From positions 1 through 64,000 of the forward strand of contig JAVTLE010000015.1 of NCBI GenBank assembly GCA_033439295.1: a stretch of 64,000 bases of DNA, in the 5' to 3' direction. This stretch comes from Deuterostichococcus epilithicus. Taxonomy: Eukaryota > Chlorophyta > Trebouxiophyceae > Prasiolales > Stichococcaceae. Positions 1 through 9,083 of this stretch are shown here, piece by piece (the stretch's first letter is position 1; every line of letters starts with the position of its first letter). The notes under the pieces were generated by a model that ran no database searches, had not been told where the DNA came from, and saw only the letters and a list, made by a program, of their open reading frames with translations. The position numbers and the translations under genes are program-made.

Positions 1-284
1 TAACTGGGTCTTTTAATGGCGCATAGCCTGGGCGGGGACACGCACGCCTCGGGTGGTTTGGTGCGTGCTTTTGGGGGGGTCGGAGGGATGTTCGGGAGTC
101 GGGCCGGCTGCTCATTGAGCGGACACATGTTGTGCTTCCCCATGGCACGGGAATGGCCATAGCTCGAGCGTCTGACCTCGGATCTGGACGTGGCGACCGG
201 CAGCGGCACCGCAGAGGCCTCAGCTAGGCGCCTGGCCAAGTTTCCTTCCGAATACACCCCGTTTGCGCACAGCAACCTCATCAA
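1..284. repeat. Left arm of a long inverted repeat
   Basis: Seen in sequence: read in reverse complement, 1453-1735 matches 1-284 nearly end to end with scattered mismatches and small indels. Shared blocks include the opening TTTTAATGG, GGGACACGCA, the G-run followed by TCGGAGG, GAGCGGACACATGTTG, and GAATACACCCCGTTTGCGCA near the inner end. The outer end is cut by the window edge, so the arm may be longer. Arms this long with a ~1.2 kb centre fit a foldback or TIR element; the identity is an inference. Confidence 0.75.
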
Positions 285-324
285 GGCGCACAATGGGCAA
301 GTGCTCTTCATGCACCCACCCTAA
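275..324. repeat. Dispersed ~45 bp repeat, copy 1 (next to telomere-like motif)
   Basis: The block starting GGCGCACAATGGGCAAGTGC and ending in CACCCACCCTAAA recurs almost exactly at 2612-2656, again directly followed by CCCTAAA heptamers. The link of the same flank with telomere-like DNA at two sites suggests that both were copied as one unit. Confidence 0.8.
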
Positions 325-593
325 ACCCTAACCTGAACCTTAAACCCTAAACCCAAGTGTTTGGGTGCAAGCCATGCACATGCAAAGCCCCCAAGCAAGG
401 CCTCAAGTGTGTGGGTGCTTCATTGCATAGGGAGACAAGGAGGCACTACCCCTTTTCTTTGACCCAATCACAAGCGTGGGCTTCACGAGCAAGCAATGGA
501 GGGTGATGTTTGGGGATCTATGTGAGAAGATATGTGGCAAGAGGATGGCTCCCAACCTTGCAAGGTGGGCTCTCAATGTAGGGGTGCAAATCC

Positions 594-627
594 CCATGCA
601 ATGCAATGCAATGCAATGCAATGCAAT
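594..627. repeat. ATGCA pentanucleotide microsatellite
   Basis: About six perfect copies of ATGCA. It interrupts the weak reading frames of the element centre; five-base steps change frame, so expansion here alone would break a coding sequence. Confidence 0.95.
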
Positions 628-701
628 GTTGATGACACCCCACGCATGCCCACCAAGCTCTTCATAGGTAGAGGCTCACCTTCTTTTCGTTTGTGTGGTG
701 A

Positions 702-986
702 AGGCACATCACCATTGGTGTGGTGCATGGGGCAATTCGCCCAATTGAGGGAGCACCCACCAAGGATCAGCTTGCCACGGCCATGGGGCATGCCCCCTCC
801 ACGGCCACGAAGCATTATGATCGGACCAAGCCCCAACGGGATGCCCAAAGGGCCGTGGATGGCATGAAAGCATTGAGGGGTGCCATGAGAGGCAATGTGG
901 CGGGAGTTGGTGTGGGTGGAGAGGAGGTGGAGGGGGGTGGTGAGGATGTGGAGCATGACATCGAGATCGACCTTGATAGTGACTGA
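702..986 (+). pseudogene. Tyrosine-recombinase-like C-terminal fragment
   Basis: The frame starting after the stop at 699 is open to 986 (about 94 codons). It contains AMGHAPSTATKHYDRTK at about 768-818. A Met/Leu-Gly-His-x-x-x-T-A-x-x-H-Y pattern is how the end of the catalytic domain of tyrosine recombinases (Crypton, DIRS, integrase type) reads, with the His of GH and the final Tyr as active-site residues. The rest of the domain (the R..HxxR part) is not in the same frame: upstream reading shifts between three frames around the ATGCA repeat. The tail is acidic (EIDLDSD). I infer a decayed fragment; chance similarity is possible since the motif is short. Confidence 0.33.
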
Positions 987-1452
987 TGGTGGGACACCAG
1001 GTGTGCCTCAGCCCATTGGCAAGCCACCACATGTGGGGTTCTAGGGTGGTGAGCCACCCTCCATCAAGACATTGTGTGTCACGGACCCCCTTGCCTTCGG
1101 CGGCCGACAGCTCAAAATGCAGAGCAGTTGTGGTTCAAAGCTCAGGCGGTGGCTGCCTCCGTCATGTCACGACGAGCATCTGGAGCTAATCAGATCTGGA
1201 TTCCGCCCATGGAATCGGGAGCTATGATTTTCTGACTCGAAGTAGCCATGTGTGCCTATATATTACCAATATAAAAATGAAATCATGCACTGTAGCGACC
1301 AGGAACACCATGTAACGGCCTCCCGCGTGGCTGACGGCCATGTCACGTGGCCCCCACATGGTGGCGGACCTCCCGTGCGTGGCTGGGTCAAGGGTTTAGG
1401 GTTTAGGGGGGTGGTCGATTGAGGTTGGCACCCCTTGGGCCCCTTGGACTTT

Positions 1453-1738
1453 GAGATGAGGTTGCTGTGCGCAAACGGGGTGTATTCGGAAGAAGAACTT
1501 GGCCAGGCGCCTAGCTGAGGCCTCTGCGGTGCCGCTGCCGGTCGCCACGTCCAGATCCGAGGTCAGACGCTCGAGCTATGGCCATTCCCGTGCCATGGGG
1601 AAGCCCAACATGTGTCCGCTCATTGAGCCGCCGGCCCGACTCCCGACCATGCCTCCGACCCCCCCAAATGCACGCACCACACCAGCCGTGCGTTGCGTGT
1701 CCCCTCCCACGCTCTGCTCCATTAAAACTCACTTTTCA
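1453..1738. repeat. Right arm of the inverted repeat
   Basis: Inverted partner of 1-284. The inner boundary lies at the GATGAGGTTGCTGTGCGCAAAC block and the similarity fades after about 1738. Divergence between the arms shows that they are not a fresh duplication. Confidence 0.75.
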
Positions 1739-2611
1739 AGAGCCACGGCCGCATTGTGTGGCATTGAGGTGGGCTTTCGGTTCACGTGGCACACAAGGGG
1801 AAGATCTGACGTGCACCTACGCCGTGCGGGCGGCGGCGTGCCGGACGACCTCAAGGTGGGCCTCTCATGCACACAGGAGACGTTTGACAAAGCTCCCGCG
1901 CCATGCGTGCCGGTTTGAGGTACTTGGCTCCCGGGATGTGTTACGATCGTGGGGGGGTAAGTCGCGCAAGCTGGCGCGTGGGCGACGAGACCTGTCGCGT
2001 GGCCTTTCCAACGCATAGAAACTGTGTTTGATGGTGGTCAGACCGCCCCACGGCGCGTGGCGCGGCCCACGATGGGGTGGAGACGTGTGCATGCATGTTG
2101 GGGAGTTGGCTTGAGTGCGCCGCACGAGGTGGGGGGCCCAACCATGTGCTTGCCACACCTTTGGGTGCATGCATGGCCCCCCACCCCTCCCGTGCGCGCG
2201 CCGTGTGTTGCACGCCGTGTGCCATCACACCCCCCGGCACCTCAATACTTAAGCCCTTTTATGTACCCAGAAACACTCGATTTCCTGGAAAATCCGGCGG
2301 GGGAGTGCCCCCCCTTTGGTGCCCTTGCATGCGCCCACGGCGGTGGCAAGGCCGGCCCTCTTACACACGGCATGCCCACGACCTACTGAGGTGCCACGAG
2401 GGTGGCGGCGCCCTAGGTGGGGCCACAACGCCTCCCACCTCACTACTTCGATGAGGGGGCCACTAGCACAACCACCACACCCTCTTGCAAGTGCCACCAT
2501 GGCAAGGGGTGGGGCGCGACACCACGAGCGCCACTCCAGACGTGTACCCTGAGTGTGCACCTTCGTTTTGCCACCCCACCCCCCGCCATCCACGCTCTAC
2601 AAGCCGAGCTA
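1739..2611. other. No gene seen; GC-rich repeat-like DNA
   Basis: Six-frame ORFs of up to ~146 codons overlap on both strands without domain, codon or splice support. Composition is rich in GTGGGG/CCCCAC and GCATGC words like the flanking element. It ends in the second copy of the 45 bp dispersed repeat. Confidence 0.5.
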
Positions 2612-2672
2612 TGAGGCGCACAATGGGCAAGTGCTCTTCATGCACCCACCCTAAATCCTAAACCCTAAACCC
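2612..2672. repeat. Dispersed ~45 bp repeat, copy 2, plus telomere-like heptamers
   Basis: Second copy of the 275-324 block, followed at 2650-2670 by CCTAAATCCTAAACCCTAAAC. It forms the left border of the 171 bp tandem array. Confidence 0.8.
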
Positions 2673-3215
2673 CAGCTCCTGCAGGGTATCAGGAAGCAGC
2701 CACCCACAGCAGGTGCTCATGCCATTGCTCTGCGCCGCCGCGAAAGAAACAGCGTGGCCCCAGCTCTAATTTTGCGGCGCCGGCCGCCGCCATTGGCACT
2801 GCCGGAAGGCGTCAACGCCCCGGCTGCGGCGGCGCCCAGCCCCCAACTCCTGCAGGGTATCAGGAAGCAGCCACCCACAGCAGGCAGCCCTGGCATCGTG
2901 CTTCAGAACCGCGAAAGAAACAGCGTGGCCCCAGCTCTAATTTGGCAGCAACAGCCGCCGCCATTGGCGCCGCAAAAAGGCGTCGACGCCCCGGCTGCGG
3001 CGTCGCTGAGCCCCCAGCTCCTGCAGGGTATCAGGAAGCAGCCACCCACAGCAGGTGCTCATGCCATTGCTCTGCGCCGCCGCGAAAGAAATAGCGTGGC
3101 CCCAACTCTAAATCTGCGGCGCCGGCCGCCGCCGTTGGCGTGCCAACAGGCGTCAACGCCCCATTTGCGGCGGCGCTCAGCCCCAGCTCCTGGACAGGTA
3201 TCAAAGTGTGGTCAC
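2673..3215 (+). repeat. 171 bp (57-codon) tandem array, 3 units plus partial
   Basis: The landmark GCAGGGTATC falls at 2681, 2852 and 3023, exact 171 bp steps, with a diverged fourth start at about 3193. As 171 is divisible by three, the frame stays open across all units (open from before 2682 to 3251). Each unit reads LLQGIRKQPPTAG, then a basic stretch, RNSVAP, a Pro-rich block and an Ala-rich block. There is no good ATG context and no splice evidence, so coding is possible but unproven. Telomere-type heptamers bracket both ends (2650-2670 and 3239-3260). Confidence 0.85.
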
Positions 3216-3240
3216 TTCAGCAGGTGCTCATGCCACCGCC

Positions 3241-3938
3241 CTAAACCATAAACCCTAAAAACAGGCGTACTGTTTGCTGCAGCTCTGACGCGAGCGCCAG
3301 CGCCGCTTTTGCCTCCGTGCAGCCAACCGACGCCGCCGCCTCTTCCTCCTGCCGCGCCTCCTGCTCGTCCTGCAGCTGACTGGCGGCGCTGTCCCGCTGC
3401 GCCTTCAGCCGCTTGATTAGCTTCTCAGCTGCCTCGGCGTCGGCGGCCGTGGCGCGATCCACTGCTGCCTGCTGCTGCGCTGAGCGAGGCCAGACTGTGC
3501 CGCCTTCGCCTCCTCAACGGTGCTGTTACGCTGCCCCTCCAGCTGCTTCGCCAGTAGCTCGGCCGCCTCGGCCTGATGCTGCGCCCCAGCCAGGCTGGCT
3601 GTTGCCGCCTTCGCCTCCTCAACGGTGCCGTTACGCTGCGCCTCCAGCTGCTTTGCCAGTAGCTCGGCCGCCTCGGCCTGATGCTGCGCCCCAGCCAGGC
3701 TGGCTGTCCCCGCCTTCGCCTCGTCCGCACCGTCGTTACGCTGCGCCTCCAGCTGCTTCGCCAGCTGCTCTGCCGCCTCGGCCTGCTTCTGCGCCTCAGT
3801 GAGGCTAGCTTGCGCCACCTTGGCCTCGTCAGCGGTGGCGTCACGCTGCGCTCCAGCCACTTGGCCAGCAGATCTGCCGCCGCGGCGGCGTCGGCGGCCA
3901 AAAGATGACACCTTGACATCCCGACAAGGTAACTTCAT
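3241..3938 (-). pseudogene. 35-residue coiled-coil repeat protein, frame broken
   Basis: Minus-strand translation gives repeats of exactly 105 bp: landmarks at 3502, 3607, 3712 and, diverged, 3817. Each 35-residue unit (five heptads) reads like AEAAELLAKQLEAQRN followed by an acidic-Ala linker, a strong coiled-coil pattern. Two frame breaks are visible. Near 3850 one C is missing relative to the other units, so DLLAKWLE continues in another frame; near 3470-3480 the reading frame shifts again into RATAADAEAAEKLIKRLKAQ. Downstream the frame stays open to 3241 and ends in telomere-like DNA. It may be a pseudogene, a real gene with sequence errors, or spliced. Function unknown. Confidence 0.5.
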
Positions 3939-4553
3939 GAGCAGAGTCCTTCACGAATGCTAGGACAGTGACCACCCCGGCACAGCATGAGGTTGTGATG
4001 GCGTTTCACATGCGGCGGGACCGGCAGCACTGTGTCCTCGATGGCACATCAGGCCGGCGGCTCATCGCGGATGCTGGGGTTCATCCTCGGTAGGGCTGCA
4101 AACCCGTGCAACTGCCAGCTGTGGAACGAGGAAAGGGTGGCTCAGGATCAAGCACCTCTCTTCCTATGCCGTTGTCATCGTGCCGCTGACCGGCGGGCGG
4201 CGGATGCATCCGCCTATCGGCCAGCAGCAGCAGCTGTCGACACAGCGGGTTGTATGTGCACGGCATATTCTATGTGCACACGCAATTTTGTTTGAAAGTG
4301 TCGAACAGCGATCAGCAGTGAAGGCAAGGAACCCATAGTCATGGTGACATGGCATGCACGTGCCGCGCGCTGAGCTGAAGTGACAGCCAGACGGACCTGA
4401 AATGACACCAAAACAGTCGTGGGATGCCTTGCATTTTCCAGCATGCTCATGCATGAGATGGTGCCCATCACTGACACGCTTTAGTCCTCTGGCTCATTGC
4501 TTGACGAGCAGCACCGCTCATCAGAAGACTGAGGTGCACATCCTGGTGTGGCG
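3939..4553. other. Intergenic, upstream of the AsmA-like gene
   Basis: No supported gene. Short ORFs on both strands lack domains. It would contain the promoter and 5' UTR of the 4554 gene. Confidence 0.4.
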
Positions 4554-7500
4554 ATGCTGGCCCGCCGGGCGGTACTATCAAGGGTTTCTGTAATCTGTAG
4601 ATCCACTGCAGCTGCAACACCCTGGCGCGCCGGGCCTGCTGCCGGGTCACCTCAGCTCGGTGCCGCGGCCATCAGAACAGGACCTGCCAGGACGTGCAGG
4701 TCGTACCTTGGGCCTGCAGCAGTCCGGAACGGCCGTTTTGAGCGGCAGTCTGCAGCGCAGACGCCCTGGCTGGCGCGGCATCCAGCGCAACAGCTGCATG
4801 CCCGCTTCCTTTCACGGACGAACGCCGTACGCAAGGATGCGCCAGCGACAAAGCTGCGCAGCTTCAGCTTGCCAGCTCTGCTGCTGCTCCTGCCGGGCGG
4901 TCTCCTTGCGCTGGCGCTGCTTACTGCGGCGGCAGCACCAGCACTGTTGGCGACAGTGTTTGGCACGGCGGCGGCTCTCAAACTTCTAAACGCCAGCGTT
5001 CCAGGTGGGTGCTTGTCTCGATCTCTAAACCTTTTCTCGGGGCGCATGCCGCTGCCATTGCCGAAAGCTGTTGCCTTCTGCTACAGTGTGACGCCCCATG
5101 CACTTGTTTGGGTGTGCAGTGACCGTCACGGCAGACCGGCTGCGGGTGAGCTGGCTGGGTCCAATTTCCGTGGAGGGGCTGTGGGTGGCGCCGCGTGACA
5201 AACCAGACACACCAGCCGTCACTGCGCAGCGCGTGAGCTGTGACAGCGGCCTGCTGGGCCTCCTGCTGCGAGGTGAGGCACAGTCCAGCAGGCGGCATGC
5301 ACAGTCTCCTGGGTCATACTCCAGGGCACAAGAACATGTGCAAGATCATCACGATGCAGTCATGGTCCGCCGTCAGGGCCTCAGAAGGTAGGGCTGCAGG
5401 TGGCAACAACTCAGGGGCTGCTACTCGGGTGTTTTGTGCGACACATGGACTGCCAATTCCAGAGCAGTGGCTGTGTGCGGGATGCGCCATGCAATCCTGA
5501 CCTCCGGCAGTTTTGGCAGTTGCGTGTCTGAGCAGGGCTTCTTGCGCTACAGGGCAGTCGGCAAAGGTTTCGATTGAGGGCCTGTCCATTGATGCACTGC
5601 TGGACGACAGGGGAGACTTTCGCATTCTGCAGCTGCTGCCGCCACCACCAGACCGGCCAGGTGCATGCCAGTTGGGGAGCTGCTTGTTCCGGCACCTCTG
5701 GCTGCGCTCAACCGTGAAAGCTCGAGGCTCGCTAAGCCAGCTGGCAGTAATGTTGATATTGCCGAGCGCTGCTGTGCCAGTTCGCACATGTGTCCTGATG
5801 AATCGCACCTGCGTATCAGCGCGCTCGGGAGCATGCTGCTCTGAGTTCACCGTGGCCGGCCCGCTCACGTTCTGTCGTTTTATCCTGTTCTGCAGTGAAA
5901 CGGCGGCGCCAGCTTCCGCCGGGCAGCAGCCTCAAGCGTTCCGTGAAGGTTGCCTTCACAGCAGATGCAAAGTGGCAGGGCTTTGAGGTGGCAGTCACCA
6001 ACAGCAGCATCACCATGCCTGACCCGTACAGGTACGTGGTGGCTTCATGTTTTGCATTTGCGAGACCGGCCACATGCCTGCAGCCCACGATCCGTCAGCT
6101 CCTGGCCTCGTCGCCGTGTTGACTGCCCCAGCTGCTCTGCCATATTGAAGTCGACGCCCACGCTGCCTGCCCAATGTGGCAGTGTAAGAGCACATATCAC
6201 GATGCAAATTGCACCGTACTCGTTTTCCTGCTGCCACAGGGAAATTGCGGGCGGGGCGGTGCATGTCAGCGGGTGGCTGGGCACCGCAAACGCGGGCAGC
6301 GCCAGCTGGGCCTCACAGCCGCCCGCATCTGTTCTCGCTTTAGGTTGGTCAAGACTGAGATGGGGCATGCGCTTATGTGTGTCTTGGCTGCGTCTGGTGC
6401 CTTGTAAACTGTAAATCCCCACAGATTACCCTGGTGTGTCAGCAGTCCACAGGCGGCAGGCTTGAAGCCGTGGATGCGGCAGATTCAGAGACACTGTGTG
6501 GTCGCCAATGGCATTGAGGCGCCGTTCAGACACGGCTTCTGCAGCGGCCCATGCCAGAAAGCGATCTGAGCATCCATATTCCTGCTGCAGAGCCCTTCGA
6601 GCTCAAGGTCACGGCACCGAACGCGGAGCTGGTCACAGCTGGCTGGCGGGGTACCGGCGGCGCCCTGCGGCTGCGGGAGCCCGCGGCAGCCAGCGTGGCC
6701 TACTCCCCGGCCCTCGCAGAGTGCGCTCACATGCCTTTCGTTCCTGGACGCTACAGCTCCCCTTGGGCAGCGTTTGATAAAGCCCTTGCACTTTTTGCAG
6801 AGGTGCGCATGCTAGCCAGCGTCCGGCTGCCGCAAGTGCAACAGCATGAACGGCATTGGTGAGTGGGTTATGGAGGCTGGGACCAACGAATGCTTCCGCC
6901 CAAGATGCGCATAGAAAAGGACTCGGAACACAGCTTTAGAAACGCAGCAGCTTCGCATGCCTTTACACTGCAACTGCTTGGTGCGTAGGTATGGCCTGAG
7001 TCTGCTCAACCCGCTGCTGGGCGACGCTGTGTCGCTGCAGCAGGGCGGCCGCGTGCACCTGACCTTTGCGCCGGACGGACTGGCATACCCGACTGCCAGC
7101 ACCACCGTGCGCATGGAGCCGCTGCAGCTGACGGTAGCGCGCTCGCCCCTGCTGCGGCAGCTGCTGGCCACGCTGGCGATGGCGGACAGGTGGGAAGGGT
7201 GCAGCACCTTGTGTTTCATTCAGCAGCCTGTGCCGTCATTCGTCTGATCTCTGGACGGCCGCAGTGGATCGCACTGCTTGCCTGCATCAGTATTGACATT
7301 GCCTCGGTGTCCGACGAAGGCGGTCTTTCGTTGGCTCCAACATGGCATTCCCTGCCGCTGCTGGCGCCAGACCTGCGTCAGGCAGTCCATCCTGTGCCTG
7401 TATGGCATCCTGACGCTCAGCGGCTGGCTGTGACGTGCAGGTCGATCGGCAAAATCGACGCTCTCAACATTTGGACGGCGCCGCTGGAGGCGGAGGTCAG

Positions 7501-8560
7501 TGAGGCTGGGCCAGTGCGCACCCGGCGCACGGATCTGCTGCTCTCTGGCAAGAGCGGCCAAGGTTTGCGTCCCATTCTCGGTGGTGTCGTGCACGTTCTG
7601 GGGAGATACGTAGTGAATCACGAGCGAGGTCTCGTGTATATGTACTTGTCATCAACGCCCACAGTGCTGGGAGGTCCCGATCTGACAGTGTGGTCCCTTT
7701 CCTCTGGGCGCTTGTTGTGTGCCTGGAACCCTCGAGACCCTGCAAGTATGCTCGTGCCCCATGGAGCATACCAGCAGGTTCGCAGTCTTCTCGAGCTGGC
7801 GCCAACCTCCGAGTCTTGGGTGTCAGGCGGCGTGCACCTGGTGGTGTGGGGAACGGTCGACTCCCAGATCGATGGCCCCGTCGATGTCACCCTGGGCATT
7901 CCCGCCGACACCCTCAAGCGGCTCGGGCTGGATGTGCCAGCGGACCACGTGCTGCCCATCTCTGTCGGCGGCACCTCCGACGCCTACCGCGTCGACTGGA
8001 CCAGGTCTGCAGCTTCTCTGGGTCTCGTGGACATGTTGCCGTGGAGGTCTGCGGTGAATTCCAGGGAGCGGGTGCCGAGGGAGATTCAGGTGCACTCCAT
8101 CGCGTGAGGCGCTGTGTGCAGGGGACCTGTTGGAGCAGCGTGTTGCGCTCCCAATCGCGTGTGTGCGGACAACCACCCTGGACACACCTACATCCTGACG
8201 GTCTGCTACATATCCTCTGCAGCGCGTCATCAAAGCTGGCGACGCTGCTGGCGCGGCAGCGGGCCGGCGGTGATGATCGCCCTGCAGACCTTACCTCTGC
8301 CGGCGGATGGGCAAAGGTGAGCTCACCGTGATCAAACTCGCATTGCTGTGAGTTCTTGCAATCACGCTGACTTGCCACGTGACTCGAGCAGCCCAGGCAT
8401 CTGCCGTCATATCACAACCTCTGTGTCACGGCGGCTGCATTGACAATGGCGTGCGCATGCGCAGGAGCTGTTCAAGCGCGCGCTGAAGGAAGCGGACAAG
8501 GCAGCGGTCATTACGCAGCCAGCGCCGGAGCTGCAAGAGCCGCTGCCCTGGCAGCAGTAG
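4554..8560 (+). CDS. AsmA-like membrane-anchored protein, probably organellar
   Basis: Exons by phase: 4554-5004, 5120-5272, 5553-5660, 5896-6031, (unclear exon about 6425-6510), 6545-6720, 6989-7189, 7441-7499, 7827-8004, 8223-8316, 8465-8560; about 550 aa. Exon 1 gives an Arg/Ala/Ser-rich transit-like start (MLARRAVLSRVS) and then a hydrophobic anchor, LPALLLLLPGGLLALALL, at about residues 105-125. The body has short beta-like segments such as RLRVSWLGPISVEGLWV, KVSIEGLSIDALL and VDVTLGIPADTLKRLGL, and ends VDWT..SSKLATLLARQR with a charged tail. That layout (N-terminal anchor, repetitive beta segments) resembles the AsmA/TamB-type lipid-transfer superfamily, which is my inference; I do not recognise a named ortholog. 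The join between the exons at 5896 and 6545 is unresolved. All other joins keep frame. Confidence 0.6.
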
Positions 8561-9083
8561 CCGCCTGCAACCCTACCGGTGAACAGCGGCAGCGGCACAG
8601 AGGCGGCCGGCGCGTCTGTGCGTTGGCAGCATGCAACTGGAGAATCAGACCCGAAGCATGCGGTGTCGGCCCTGCGTATTGCAGACCGCGCGACTGTTAA
8701 CTTGTTCGCGTAGTGCACAGCCTTCCGTGTGCCGCGCCGGCTCCATTCCACTTAGCCCGCCGCTCGTGTCTGACAGTCAGACAGAACCTGAACCCTAAAG
8801 ATTGGACAACTATTTGGTTGTCGCCAAGCCAATTCTGGGCCTTCAGCCGGCATTCCAGAATCGGGCTCACCTGCGCCACCTACCTCAACATCGCGCCAGC
8901 CGTTGTGTGGAGGCCCACGAAATAGAATTTGGCCATGATCGGTCAGTTGATCTCATGTTGCCTTCGTCCCTGCAGCGCTCTTGCAGCCAACTGATTCGGC
9001 CGCAATGTGGTGAAGTGGAGGCTACCGGATCATTGCACCCCTAATGCTCACGGCAATATTCAACAGCCCAGCGACGCTTTGTC
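8561..9083. other. Intergenic between two plus-strand genes
   Basis: 3' flank of the AsmA-like gene and 5' flank of the SDR gene. Nothing else supported. Confidence 0.4.

Larger units (their letters stand above)
1..1738. mobile_element. Putative TIR/foldback element, degraded
   Basis: The inverted arms (1-284 and 1453-1738) enclose a centre with telomere-type heptamers facing each other just inside the arms: CCCTAAACCCTAA and related steps at about 321-354, and GGGTTTAGGGTTTAGG at about 1392-1408. The centre also has a pentamer microsatellite and a decayed recombinase-like reading frame. No intact transposase is visible and no target-site duplication can be checked because the left end is off the window. 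Alternative: a subtelomeric inverted duplication rather than a transposon. Confidence 0.45.

Noticed and set aside
1-1738. True telomere end of a chromosome
   Set aside because: Heptamers are few, degenerate and in both orientations, with unique sequence on either side; this is interstitial, not a terminal array.
2673-3938. CRISPR array
   Set aside because: Units of 171 and 105 bp without spacers and in a eukaryotic context; these are coding-type tandem repeats.
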